Assembly: GCA_000293845.2 (NCBI GenBank)
Contig: ALYF01000002.1
Span: 1 to 64,000 of the forward strand
DNA length: 64,000 bases
Reading direction: 5' to 3'
From: an alpha proteobacterium IMCC14465
Lineage (GTDB): Bacteria; Pseudomonadota; Alphaproteobacteria; RS24
Made by a program: the position numbers and the translations under genes
The notes under the pieces: model-generated
Told to the model about the DNA's origin: nothing
What the model saw: the letters and a program-made list of their open reading frames with translations, nothing else
Databases searched by the model: none
Shown: positions 43,279 through 51,755 of the stretch, one piece after another
Layout of the letters: each line of letters opens with the position of its first letter
Numbering within the stretch: position 1 is the first letter of the stretch

Positions 43279-43881
43279 CTAGTCCTTACTGATTTGGAAG
43301 GTAATCATTTGACGTACACCCGGTCTTGGGACAGCACGACCTTCCTCTGTTTTTGGTCTATATTTCCATTTGCGAACCGCGTTAATAGCAGCACGGTCAA
43401 AAATACCGGCAGGATCGGAGTCGATCACAACAGGTGTTAGGGCTTGTCCGATTGGGCTAATGGTAAATTCAAGTAGCACCCAGCCTTCAATACCGCGTGA
43501 CAAAGCACGGTTCGGGTATCTCGGCAAGACACGCACAATGGCGAGGGCATCACCGTCAACAGGTGCATTCAGATTAAGACCCATTGAGAGGCCAAAATCC
43601 GCATCGATGTTAGACGGATCAATATCCGGACGCTCAACCTGATCCATAGGCGGCGGTGGGGGTGGCGGTTCAGCTTCTTTACGAGATGGGCGTTTCACAC
43701 GGTCTTTCGTGTTAACGTCCTCTTCCCGCTCGAGACGAACGAAGTCAATGGCAACCCCGCCAAAGGCTTCTTCAATCTCATATTGCTGTCCGGTCACCAT
43801 GATTTTCATCACGAGGAAAAGGGCTGTTGTCGTAACAGCAGCCAAAAACCAATTTGGTAAACCTTGGATAAATGAAGGCAT
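43279..43881 (-). CDS. TonB energy-transducer protein
   Basis: A 200-residue TonB-family protein. It has one N-terminal membrane anchor (about 10-29), a short Pro-rich linker (EAEPPPPPPPMDQVERP, about 69-85) and a C-terminal TonB domain (about 105-200) with YPNRALSRGIEGWVLLEFTI and AINAVRKWKYRP. It spans the periplasm to energise outer-membrane receptors using the ExbB-ExbD motor. The linker is short compared with E. coli TonB, as in TonB2-type proteins. It lies 14 bp after exbD. Confidence 0.92.
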   Translation of the reverse strand: MPSFIQGLPNWFLAAVTTTALFLVMKIMVTGQQYEIEEAFGGVAIDFVRLEREEDVNTKDRVKRPSRKEAEPPPPPPPMDQVERPDIDPSNIDADFGLSMGLNLNAPVDGDALAIVRVLPRYPNRALSRGIEGWVLLEFTISPIGQALTPVVIDSDPAGIFDRAAINAVRKWKYRPKTEEGRAVPRPGVRQMITFQISKD

Positions 43882-43895
43882 GTCCGGAGACTCCT

Positions 43896-44297
43896 TTACC
43901 GTTCTTCGGCGGCAATTGAAATTGCTTGCACACCGGCCAAACGGATTTGGTCCATAACTTCGACAAGCGTACCGGTTTGGGCATTCTTGTCAGCCTGAAT
44001 AACTGCACCACCTTGCGGGTTTTCGGCATGAAGACGCTCGATATTTGCACGAACGGCGTTCACATCGACCTCACGGCGATTAATCCAGATTTCATTATAC
44101 TCATTGATAGCTACGAGAATACCGACACGATTCTGCTTAGTAGCAGTTTGCGCATCGGGACGCGTAACATCAATGCCGCTTTCTTTAACGAAAGTAGCCG
44201 TCACAATGAAGAAGATAAGCATGATAAACACAACGTCCATCATTGGTGTGATGTCAATATCGGACTCTTCGGTATTTCTTTGACGTTTGCGACGCAT
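43896..44297 (-). CDS. exbD: ExbD/TolR-family biopolymer transport protein
   Basis: A 133-residue protein with one membrane helix (about 18-40) carrying the essential proton-pathway aspartate in DITPMMDVVFIMLIFFIV, followed by a periplasmic domain ending LAGVQAISIAAEER. With ExbB it forms the proton-driven motor for TonB. The gene sits between the short ExbB and tonB, 13-14 bp from each. Confidence 0.93.
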   Translation of the reverse strand: MRRKRQRNTEESDIDITPMMDVVFIMLIFFIVTATFVKESGIDVTRPDAQTATKQNRVGILVAINEYNEIWINRREVDVNAVRANIERLHAENPQGGAVIQADKNAQTGTLVEVMDQIRLAGVQAISIAAEER

Positions 44298-44310
44298 AAG
44301 ATTCCCCCCC

Positions 44311-44862
44311 CTACATCAATATTAATTTATCTTCGAGTTCTGAGACTGCACGATTTGCGCGCCGTTCCAGAACAGTCGAAAAAGCAATGCCTGCAACTGC
44401 GGTCACAAGACCTGCCATTGTTGGCAGTGTTGCCTTGGATATGCCCGCGGCCATGGCTCTAGCATTTCCTGATCCTGTAATCGCCATCACATCAAACACT
44501 TCGACCATGCCTGTCACGGTCCCGACGAGACCAAGCAATGGCGATAGCGCAACAAGTGCTTTGATAGAGCCCATATTCTTTTGGGCACCGATTTTGGCGA
44601 TTGAGATGAGTTGCTCCCTAATACGGTGAGCTGTCCAGGATTTATGATCACTACGTGCATTCCAGTTACTTAATGTTTCATCATGCAATTGCACAAATCC
44701 ACGACGGAAATAGCTGAAACGCTCGTAAATTAATCCCATCAAAATGACATTAACAATCATGATAACAAATAAGACATTACCACCCATCTCAAGGAAGTCC
44801 CTAACGCCACGAATGGCGTTAAGGGGATTAAGAAACAGCCAGATGATCTCGCTGAATTCCAT
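44311..44862 (-). CDS. exbB: MotA/TolQ/ExbB proton channel family protein (short)
   Basis: A 183-residue ExbB-like protein with three membrane segments (about 28-48, 105-128, 140-160). The conserved LVALSPLLGLVGTVTGMVEVF and AAGISKATLPTMAGLVTAV are characteristic. It is the second MotA/TolQ/ExbB-family gene in this operon, after the long form 13 bp upstream. Having one long and one short channel protein is typical of TonB2-type systems. Confidence 0.92.
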   Translation of the reverse strand: MEFSEIIWLFLNPLNAIRGVRDFLEMGGNVLFVIMIVNVILMGLIYERFSYFRRGFVQLHDETLSNWNARSDHKSWTAHRIREQLISIAKIGAQKNMGSIKALVALSPLLGLVGTVTGMVEVFDVMAITGSGNARAMAAGISKATLPTMAGLVTAVAGIAFSTVLERRANRAVSELEDKLILM

Positions 44863-44875
44863 GCTCGACTCCTAC

Positions 44876-46249
44876 CTATCGACCTTTATTGTTTTCAGCA
44901 TGCGCGGCAACTAGACCAGTCGCTTGCTCTTCAAGGATTTGAACAACTTCACGTGAACGTGAGGCTGCAACCGAATGAAGCAACAATGTTGGAATAGCAA
45001 CACACAGACCTAAAACAGTCGTCATGAGAGCTTGTGAAATACCGCCAGCCATGAGTTTCGGATCGCCCGTACCAAACAATGTAATTGCTTGGAAGGTCAG
45101 GATCATACCTGTCACCGTACCCAGAAGACCCAGCAATGGCGCAACACCTGATATCAACTTGATCGTGCTGAGACCACGCTCCAGCGCAGGCATCTCTTTC
45201 AAGATAGCATCATCAAGTTTCAGTTCGAGTGTTTCAACATCTACTGAACGGTTATTTGTATAAGCTTCCCAGACACGTCCCAGCGGATTGTCACCGCCCG
45301 GCTGACCGGATTCAAGCTGATTATTGATGGACTTGGCAGTCAGTGTCAGACTGAAAATCCGTTCGAAGGCCAACAAGACACCCGCAATACCTAACAAGAT
45401 AATGATGTAACCGACAAGACCACCCTGTCCGATACGCTCACTCAAGTTTGGCGTTTGCAGGAAGAGGTCAAGAATAGCACCACGTGACGGGTCAACAACA
45501 CCTGCGGTGAGTTCACCGGCATCTGCGTCAAGCAAATCATCGGCACCATCCATAAAGCGTGCCGGTGGCTGGCGACCCAGCTCGACAAATTTACCATCGC
45601 CCGCATAACGGAGGAAACGGTTATCACTAATGGCGGTAAAGGGGCCGACACGCGTAATCTCGGCAGCACCGGCGATACCATCAGGCGCAACAATCTGACC
45701 CGTAAATGTTTTGACTTCACCTTGTGCAGTCATTTCTTGTTGAAGGGCATACCATAGACCTTCAAGCTCTTTAATCTTTGGCAGACCCTTAGATTTTGCA
45801 AGCTCATCAAGAGCAGGCAAACGTCCCGTAATCTCACCACTGATAATGCTTGTGCCGACCTGAGCGCTGGTTTCACCAGAAACCTGACGCACAACACCAA
45901 AAAGCTCACCAAAGACGCCGAGACGTTCATTTAGCAGGCCTTCAAGCTCAGCAAGCTGTAATTCATTCGCGTTAAATGTGGCTTCAAGACGTTCACTGCG
46001 CGCTTCTTCGATATCGATTTTACGGTTCACATCATCAAGCATTGATTTACGCTTGTTACGCTCATTTATGAACTGGCGCTCACGTTTTTTATTGGCAGAG
46101 TTATCTGTAACACGACCCTCTTTAACACGCTCGAGGAGCTGTTGTAGCGTAAGGGGTTCGTCTTTAGCAGGCGCGGCAGCTTCCTGTGCAAGGACGGGTG
46201 AAGCGAAAAAACCGCAGACCAGAAATGTTAAAAGTGTCTTACGAAACAT
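44876..46249 (-). CDS. MotA/TolQ/ExbB proton channel family protein with long periplasmic region (TtpC-like)
   Basis: A 457-residue protein with a signal peptide (about 1-21), a coiled-coil region of Glu/Arg-rich helices (about 35-110), a further extracytoplasmic domain (about 115-265), and a C-terminal ExbB-like channel (helix about 280-300, then SGVAPLLGLLGTVTGMILTF and GGISQALMTTVLGLCVAIPTL). It matches the TtpC/ExbB1 proteins of TonB2 systems in marine bacteria, which couple the motor to TonB. The DUF3450 gene ends 2 bp upstream. Confidence 0.9.
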   Translation of the reverse strand: MFRKTLLTFLVCGFFASPVLAQEAAAPAKDEPLTLQQLLERVKEGRVTDNSANKKRERQFINERNKRKSMLDDVNRKIDIEEARSERLEATFNANELQLAELEGLLNERLGVFGELFGVVRQVSGETSAQVGTSIISGEITGRLPALDELAKSKGLPKIKELEGLWYALQQEMTAQGEVKTFTGQIVAPDGIAGAAEITRVGPFTAISDNRFLRYAGDGKFVELGRQPPARFMDGADDLLDADAGELTAGVVDPSRGAILDLFLQTPNLSERIGQGGLVGYIIILLGIAGVLLAFERIFSLTLTAKSINNQLESGQPGGDNPLGRVWEAYTNNRSVDVETLELKLDDAILKEMPALERGLSTIKLISGVAPLLGLLGTVTGMILTFQAITLFGTGDPKLMAGGISQALMTTVLGLCVAIPTLLLHSVAASRSREVVQILEEQATGLVAAHAENNKGR

Positions 46250-46251
46250 GA

Positions 46252-47058
46252 TTAGTTACCCCCATTAGCGCCAAACAAAGGCACAACCATTAGATTTGGC
46301 GCGGCTTGTTCACGGGCAATTCTTAAATTTGTACGAATTTCAGCGTCAAAGTCACCATCTAGGTCAACCCAATCGCCAGCGGCTTGTGACCAAACGCCAC
46401 TTTCTTCACCGTCAAGTGTTTGATATAGCCAGGAAACCCGACCCAGACGCAAGAAGTTAACCGTGCGTTCAACACCCTCAACCGTCAGCTCGCCTTCATA
46501 GGCTTCAATCGTACGGCCATATTCGTTCTCAATTTCGAAAGCTTCGAGAATTTTACGATATTTTTCAGCAGGATTAGCATCTGAGCGATCCATGAGTTCA
46601 CGCAAACGAGCAACACGCGCCTTACGCTCATCAATCAGGAACGGTGTATCAAGATTAACAAATGCTTCCAGACCATCAATCATTTTAAACATGTGAGGGA
46701 TGATTGTACGGTCAATCGTGGTTACGTCTTCGATTTCTTGACGAATTTTAACCATCTCTTCTCGTTGAGCTTTAATAAGTTTCTCCAACTGTCCGTTGTA
46801 CTCTCTTAACTCATCAAGTTGTCTAACAGCTGCTCTGTACTCCATGACGAGTTCAGCGGTTTGATCATCTAGTTTATCAATCTTCTTTTGAGAATTTGAA
46901 CCATCAGTCACAGTACCGTCAGTAGTTGACTGAACCTGAGCAAGTACCTCTTGTGCATTTGCCTGAAAAATTAGAGCAATTAAAACAAAAAAACTTGCAA
47001 TCGCAGTAATCAGACCGCGATGCAACAGGGCATTGCTGCTTGAATAAGCCTTCGGCAT
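46252..47058 (-). CDS. DUF3450 family exported protein
   Basis: A 268-residue protein, the first gene of the TonB operon. A signal peptide (about 10-36, ending NAQA) precedes a long coiled coil (about 55-115, KLDDQTAELVMEYRAAVRQL), then a globular domain containing MFKMIDGLEAFVNLDTPFL, GRTIEAYEGELTVEG and VSWLYQTLDGEESGVW, the DUF3450 hallmarks. The family is nearly always found with two ExbB genes, ExbD and TonB, and probably forms a periplasmic part of that complex. Confidence 0.9.
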   Translation of the reverse strand: MPKAYSSSNALLHRGLITAIASFFVLIALIFQANAQEVLAQVQSTTDGTVTDGSNSQKKIDKLDDQTAELVMEYRAAVRQLDELREYNGQLEKLIKAQREEMVKIRQEIEDVTTIDRTIIPHMFKMIDGLEAFVNLDTPFLIDERKARVARLRELMDRSDANPAEKYRKILEAFEIENEYGRTIEAYEGELTVEGVERTVNFLRLGRVSWLYQTLDGEESGVWSQAAGDWVDLDGDFDAEIRTNLRIAREQAAPNLMVVPLFGANGGN

Positions 47059-47205
47059 TTTTATCCCTCACTAAAAAATTACGATTTAAAAACCGTTATT
47101 AGAAAATATCCATAGTTTTAGTCTCATATCACCGCGTTAAAATCAAGTCGTGTAATGCGAGAAAAGCAATTTATTACCTAATAAGAATGTTAGTGAATGG
47201 CAGAT

Positions 47206-48252
47206 TTATTGGGATATTCTTTTTATTGTTCTGAATCCAAGATGGTTCGTTCCAAGGCCTGTTTCTTGCGGCTGTCTTGCGGCGGGTCTGTAGCGCAGGC
47301 AATAATTTTGGGCACATAAATAAGAACCGCCTTTAATAACATACACTTCGTCCATGTTCTGCTGTGTCGTATTTTTCCTGAGTTTTCCATCAGGACCGGA
47401 ATGGGTAATTGTTTCGCGCTCAGGTTTATAGGAATCACGCGTCCATTCCCAAACATTTCCAATCATGTCTGCTAATCCATTATTATTTTCCGGAAAACAG
47501 CCCACAGGCGCGATTAAGTGATAACCATCTTCCCCCGTGCCGAGCATAGGGAATCGCCCCTGCCAGGTATTCGCCATGTATATGTCATCCGGATAGGCTT
47601 CATCGCCCCAGGCATAACGTGCATCAGAACCAGCCTTAGCCGCATATTCCCATTCTGCCTCACTGGGCAAATCATGGCCTTTCCAATCCGCATAGGCTTG
47701 CGCATCCGCATAAGCAATATGCACGACCGGATAATGAGGGCGTGTCTCAATAGAGCTCGTCGGTCCTTCAGGGTGACGCCAGTTTGCGCCCGGCACAAAT
47801 TGCCACCAATTCATAAAGTTAAGAGTGTAAAACTTATCCGGAGGCGAAAAGACTGCAGACCCCGGCTTGAGTAACGCATCGTCTAAATCAGGATAAGCCT
47901 CTTTAGAAAGCCCGCGTTCGGCAAGGGTCACATATCCTGTTGCCGTTACAAATTCAGCAAACTGCGCATTGGTGACCTCATATTTATCAATATAAAAGTC
48001 TGCCAGCGTGTGTTGCTGGCGAACACGTTCCTCAGGATAACCAGAACTGTCCCCAATAATAAACTTACCGCCCTTTATGAAAACCATTTCATGTTGTGGA
48101 TTATCACATTGTGCCTTTTGGTCGGGCTTACGGATATTGATATAAAAAAGGCCAGCACCAAGACAGGCGACAACTAAGGTAATCAGTGCCGTGACATAAA
48201 TCTTTTTTTCGGAAAAGTTCACACCCAAAATCCCTGTCTTGATATTTATCAA
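47206..48252 (-). CDS. formylglycine-generating enzyme-like protein (sulfatase-modifying factor domain)
   Basis: A 348-residue protein with one N-terminal membrane anchor (about 18-37) and an FGE-sulfatase domain (about 48-345). The C-terminal segment GGSYLCAQNYCLRYRPAAR contains the Cys313-x4-Cys318 pair that binds copper and drives cysteine-to-formylglycine conversion in true FGEs; many non-FGE family members lack it. The anchor implies action at the periplasmic face. No sulfatase gene is in this window, so its client must be encoded elsewhere. It is downstream of tRNA-Lys and upstream of nothing obvious. Confidence 0.85.
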   Translation of the reverse strand: MINIKTGILGVNFSEKKIYVTALITLVVACLGAGLFYINIRKPDQKAQCDNPQHEMVFIKGGKFIIGDSSGYPEERVRQQHTLADFYIDKYEVTNAQFAEFVTATGYVTLAERGLSKEAYPDLDDALLKPGSAVFSPPDKFYTLNFMNWWQFVPGANWRHPEGPTSSIETRPHYPVVHIAYADAQAYADWKGHDLPSEAEWEYAAKAGSDARYAWGDEAYPDDIYMANTWQGRFPMLGTGEDGYHLIAPVGCFPENNNGLADMIGNVWEWTRDSYKPERETITHSGPDGKLRKNTTQQNMDEVYVIKGGSYLCAQNYCLRYRPAARQPQETGLGTNHLGFRTIKRISQ

Positions 48253-48285
48253 AATGTCTTATTATAAGGGAGATGTCCAGGTAAC

Positions 48286-48361
48286 TGGTGAGCCCTGCAG
48301 GAATCGAACCTGCGACCCACTGATTAAAAGTCAGTTGCTCTACCAACTGAGCTAAGGGCCC
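48286..48361 (-). tRNA. tRNA-Lys (anticodon TTT)
   Basis: On the minus strand a 76-base tRNA starts GGGCCCT at 48361 and ends with an encoded CCA at 48286. The anticodon arm CTGACTTTTAATCAG gives anticodon TTT, and the T-loop GGTTCGATTCC is intact. The acceptor stem pairs fully with one G-U. Confidence 0.97.
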
Positions 48362-48457
48362 GTCCAGTAAGCGGGATATAGACCAACTTTCATGCCACTT
48401 CCAGCCCTAATTTGAAGATAGGTACAATTCGTCTCACCTACCCTTATATGAAGCCTT

Positions 48458-49585
48458 CTAAAGTGGCGGAATATCGCCTTCATTATAGTTTTGATAAAAA
48501 GCCTCAACAAAAGCATCGAATGTCCCCGCTTCGATGTTTTGCCGCATTTCTTGCATGAGTGTTTGGTAATAATGAAGATTATTCCACGTCAACAACATGG
48601 CGGCGAGATACTCCCCACATCTGACAAGATGATGCAGATAGGCGCGGCTATATTGGCTGGCTGCAGGGCATGTGCTTTCTTCATCGAGCGGCCTTGGGTC
48701 ATTAGCATGACGCGCATTTTTTAAATTTACCTTGCCTCTTCTCGTATAGGCCAGTCCATGGCGGCCGGCGCGGGTCGGCATCACGCAATCAAACATATCA
48801 ATGCCCTTGCTTACAGCGAGAACAAGATCTTCAGGTGTCCCCACACCCATGAGATAACGCGGCTTGTCTTCTGGTAAGGCGGGAAGCGTGAAATCAAGAA
48901 CCTTCATCATCTCCTCTTGCCCTTCACCTACAGCCAGGCCACCAACGGCATATCCGTCAAAGCCGATATCAAGCAGGTTTGAAACGCTTTCTAATCGCAA
49001 GTTTTCATAAACCCCGCCTTGAACAATCCCGAAAAGCGCATCCCCCTCGCCCTTATCATAAAGCTGGAATGCTTTTTTCGATCTTTCTGCCCAGCGTGTT
49101 GATAACTCCATCGATTCGCGCGCTTGCTTTTCTGTCGCGGGGAACGGCGTACATTCATCCAGAATCATACGAATATTTGCACCTAATAGCGTCTGTATTT
49201 CAATACTGCGCTCAGGCGTGAGCATATAAGACTTACCATCAATATGGCTTTGAAAATTAACGCCCTCCTCACTCATTTTACGGAGTTTTGACAGGGACAT
49301 CACTTGAAACCCGCCGCTATCAGTCAGAATAGGCCCGTCCCATTTCATAAACTCATGCAATCCGCCAAGTGCTGCCACTTCCTCAGCACCGGGACGTAAC
49401 ATCAAATGATATGTATTCCCCAGCACGATGTCAGCACCCAGGTCTTTCACCTGATCCATATACATCGCTTTAACTGTGCCAGCCGTACCGACAGGCATAA
49501 AGGCAGGCGTACGTATCTCGCCCCTAGGCGTGATAACCGTGCCGCGACGTGCCTTCCCGTCTTTGCAATGTAATGTGAATTCCAT
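48458..49585 (-). CDS. tgt: queuine/preQ1 tRNA-ribosyltransferase (tRNA-guanine transglycosylase), zinc site lost
   Basis: A 375-residue TIM-barrel enzyme that inserts preQ1 at position 34 of GUN tRNAs. The catalytic residues are present: Asp89 in ILTDSGGF and Asp266 in FDCVMPTR. The C-terminal zinc site, normally C-x-C-x2-C plus a histidine, reads S304-T-C306-P-A-A309 before [11 protein letters not shown], with Asn335 in place of the histidine (WNNLHYY). Three of four ligands are therefore replaced. The frame and length are otherwise normal, so this looks like a zinc-independent variant. It is 9 bp downstream of queA. Confidence 0.95.
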   Translation of the reverse strand: MEFTLHCKDGKARRGTVITPRGEIRTPAFMPVGTAGTVKAMYMDQVKDLGADIVLGNTYHLMLRPGAEEVAALGGLHEFMKWDGPILTDSGGFQVMSLSKLRKMSEEGVNFQSHIDGKSYMLTPERSIEIQTLLGANIRMILDECTPFPATEKQARESMELSTRWAERSKKAFQLYDKGEGDALFGIVQGGVYENLRLESVSNLLDIGFDGYAVGGLAVGEGQEEMMKVLDFTLPALPEDKPRYLMGVGTPEDLVLAVSKGIDMFDCVMPTRAGRHGLAYTRRGKVNLKNARHANDPRPLDEESTCPAASQYSRAYLHHLVRCGEYLAAMLLTWNNLHYYQTLMQEMRQNIEAGTFDAFVEAFYQNYNEGDIPPL

Positions 49586-49594
49586 GCTGTTTCT

Positions 49595-50695
49595 TTAATC
49601 CATTTTTTCGGTCAATTCCAGCAAGCAGGCATCGCCATAGGAATAAAACCTGTACCTACTATGGACAGCATGGTCATAGGCTTTTTTCATTGTAGCTAAG
49701 CCCGAAAACGCTGAAACAAGCATAAATAAAGTCGATTTAGGCAAATGAAAATTCGTCAACAACCTATCAGCGGCCTTAAACTGATAGCCCGGCTTGATAA
49801 AAATATCCGTAGGGGCTGCAAAAGGAGCAATAAGCCCGTCATCTCGGGCAGCTGACTCCAATAGTCTTAAAGATGTCGTGCCAACACAGCATATTTTGAA
49901 ACCATTTTGTTTTGCTGCATTAAGGCGGTCAGCAGTTTCGGGCTTAACCTCGCCCCATTCTGCATGCATTTTATGATGGTTGGTATCCTCAACTTTAATC
50001 GGTAGAAACGTACCCGCACCGACATGGAGTGTGACGCGGCATATCTCAACACCTATATTTTCAAGCTTGGCCTGTAATTCTGGCGTAAAATGAAGGCCTG
50101 CTGTCGGAGCGGCAACCGCACCATCATGCTCGGCGAATAAGGTCTGATAATCCTGATTGTCTTTTTCATCTGGCGTGCGCCGACCCGCAATATAAGGCGG
50201 CAAGGGCATTGAGCCAATAAGCCCAAGCACCTCATCCATTTTCTCAAGCGATAAATTGAAATCAATAAGCGCCTCGCCCTGCTCTTTTTCCCGAACAGTT
50301 GCGATATACGACCCACCCTCAGCATCCGCAAAACTTATAACATCGCCTGACCGTACCTTTTTGGCGGGCTTGAGCAGGCATTTCCACATGCTCGCCCCTT
50401 GGCGTTCGATAAGGTTTAAATCAATCTGTGCGCCACTATTCTGTTCTGTTTCTGAGGCACTATTTGAGGCACTATCGCGCAATCGTGTTCCGGTTAGTTT
50501 GGCGGGTATGACGCGCGTGTCATTCACGACTAACACTTCGCCTTTAGAAAAATATGACGGTAAATCTCGAATGATTTTATCTGAAAGATTGCCGTCAGAG
50601 GCAACATGCAAAAGTTTCGCTGAGTCCCGCGGTGAGGCAGGACGAAGCGCAATTAACTCTTCCGGCAGGTTAAAGTCAAAAGCTTCAACCTGCAT
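49595..50695 (-). CDS. queA: S-adenosylmethionine:tRNA ribosyltransferase-isomerase
   Basis: A 366-residue QueA, which makes epoxyqueuosine on tRNA from preQ1. The N-terminal FDFNLPEELIALRPASPRDSAKLLH, VVNDTRVIPAKLTG and the later AAPTAGLHFTPEL and HVGAGTFLPI are family hallmarks. A short Ser/Glu-rich stretch (SASNSASETEQNSG, about 77-90) looks like a local expansion. It acts on the product of the downstream gene tgt, so the two pathway genes are adjacent in order. Confidence 0.96.
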   Translation of the reverse strand: MQVEAFDFNLPEELIALRPASPRDSAKLLHVASDGNLSDKIIRDLPSYFSKGEVLVVNDTRVIPAKLTGTRLRDSASNSASETEQNSGAQIDLNLIERQGASMWKCLLKPAKKVRSGDVISFADAEGGSYIATVREKEQGEALIDFNLSLEKMDEVLGLIGSMPLPPYIAGRRTPDEKDNQDYQTLFAEHDGAVAAPTAGLHFTPELQAKLENIGVEICRVTLHVGAGTFLPIKVEDTNHHKMHAEWGEVKPETADRLNAAKQNGFKICCVGTTSLRLLESAARDDGLIAPFAAPTDIFIKPGYQFKAADRLLTNFHLPKSTLFMLVSAFSGLATMKKAYDHAVHSRYRFYSYGDACLLELTEKMD

Positions 50696-50700
50696 AGGCG

Positions 50701-51243
50701 CTACTTTTCCTCATCAGAATCTGCAGACCGCATACTAACGATATAATCAGGCTCTTCAGGTGGCTCGCCTTTGGCAATCGCATCAACATGCTCCATGCCC
50801 TCGATCACTTCAGCAAAAACCGTATATTGGCGGTTCAAAAATTCCGCATCCTCAAGGCAAATAAAGAACTGGCTATTCGCGCTATCAGGATGTTGTGAGC
50901 GCGCCATGCCGATTGTGCCGCGTAAAAATGGTTCTGTTGAAAACTCGGCGCGTAAGTCAGGGTAATCTGAGCCACCCATGCCTGTGCCGGTTGGATCGCC
51001 GGTTTGTGCCATAAATCCGTCAATAACACGGTGGAAAATAATGTTATCGTAGAATTTCTGTTCGGCGAGTTGCTTCATTCTTTCAACATGTTTGGGTGCT
51101 AAATCATCTCTGAGGCGGATTTTTACAACACCGGTGCTGAGTTCCAATATCATGACAGACTCCTTTTCTGACGCAGATGCGGGATTTAGGGATAGAGGTA
51201 GGATGATACTGAAAAATGCAAATAAAAATATAATGTTACGCAT
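50701..51243 (-). CDS. exported cyclophilin-type peptidyl-prolyl isomerase
   Basis: A 180-residue cyclophilin with a signal peptide (about 1-24, ending ASA), so it acts in the periplasm as a proline isomerase and folding factor. The active-site segment FHRVIDGFMAQTGDPTG (arginine in FHR) and the FFICLEDAEFLNRQYTVFAEV region are typical. It lies 5 bp upstream of queA and 20 bp after coaD; cyclophilin genes next to queA-tgt are common in alphaproteobacteria. Confidence 0.93.
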   Translation of the reverse strand: MRNIIFLFAFFSIILPLSLNPASASEKESVMILELSTGVVKIRLRDDLAPKHVERMKQLAEQKFYDNIIFHRVIDGFMAQTGDPTGTGMGGSDYPDLRAEFSTEPFLRGTIGMARSQHPDSANSQFFICLEDAEFLNRQYTVFAEVIEGMEHVDAIAKGEPPEEPDYIVSMRSADSDEEK

Positions 51244-51263
51244 TAAAAAACACTCCTAACGCT

Positions 51264-51755
51264 TTAATTTAACTTGGCAATTAATTTTGAACAAATAGAT
51301 GTTGGGCAAAACATGCTCACATCACCCTTAAGCTGGGCAATTTGACGAACTTGCGTTGATGAAATATGGGAAATTTCCGGTGAAGCTGCAAGAAATACAG
51401 TTTCAACAGGCGATGATGTCTGCCGATTAATGTTAGCCATCTGGGCTTCGTAATTAAAATCGCCCGTATTTCGCAGGCCACGCAAGATAACATTCGCACC
51501 ATGATGCTCTGCGGCCGTAACCATGAGGCCTTCAAAGACAGTTACCTCAACTTTATCTGCATAATCTGGTAGGCTGGTTGTGATTTCTTCGCTTATCATT
51601 TCAAGTCGTTCATCTATTGAGAAAATTGGCTTCTTGGTTGCGCTCACACCAACACCAATAACCAGACTATTCACCAGGCTCAAGCCACGGGTGATGATAT
51701 CAAGATGACCAAAGGTCAAGGGGTCAAAACTCCCCGGATAAAACCCTTTAAGCAT
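51264..51755 (-). CDS. coaD: phosphopantetheine adenylyltransferase
   Basis: A 163-residue enzyme of coenzyme A synthesis that transfers AMP to 4'-phosphopantetheine. The nucleotidyltransferase signature GFYPGSFDPLTFGHLDII (4-21) with the T-x-G-H box and the ISSTQVR motif (about 129-135) are present. Length is normal. Its start overlaps the gyrA stop by one base, so translation is coupled to gyrA. Confidence 0.96.
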   Translation of the reverse strand: MLKGFYPGSFDPLTFGHLDIITRGLSLVNSLVIGVGVSATKKPIFSIDERLEMISEEITTSLPDYADKVEVTVFEGLMVTAAEHHGANVILRGLRNTGDFNYEAQMANINRQTSSPVETVFLAASPEISHISSTQVRQIAQLKGDVSMFCPTSICSKLIAKLN

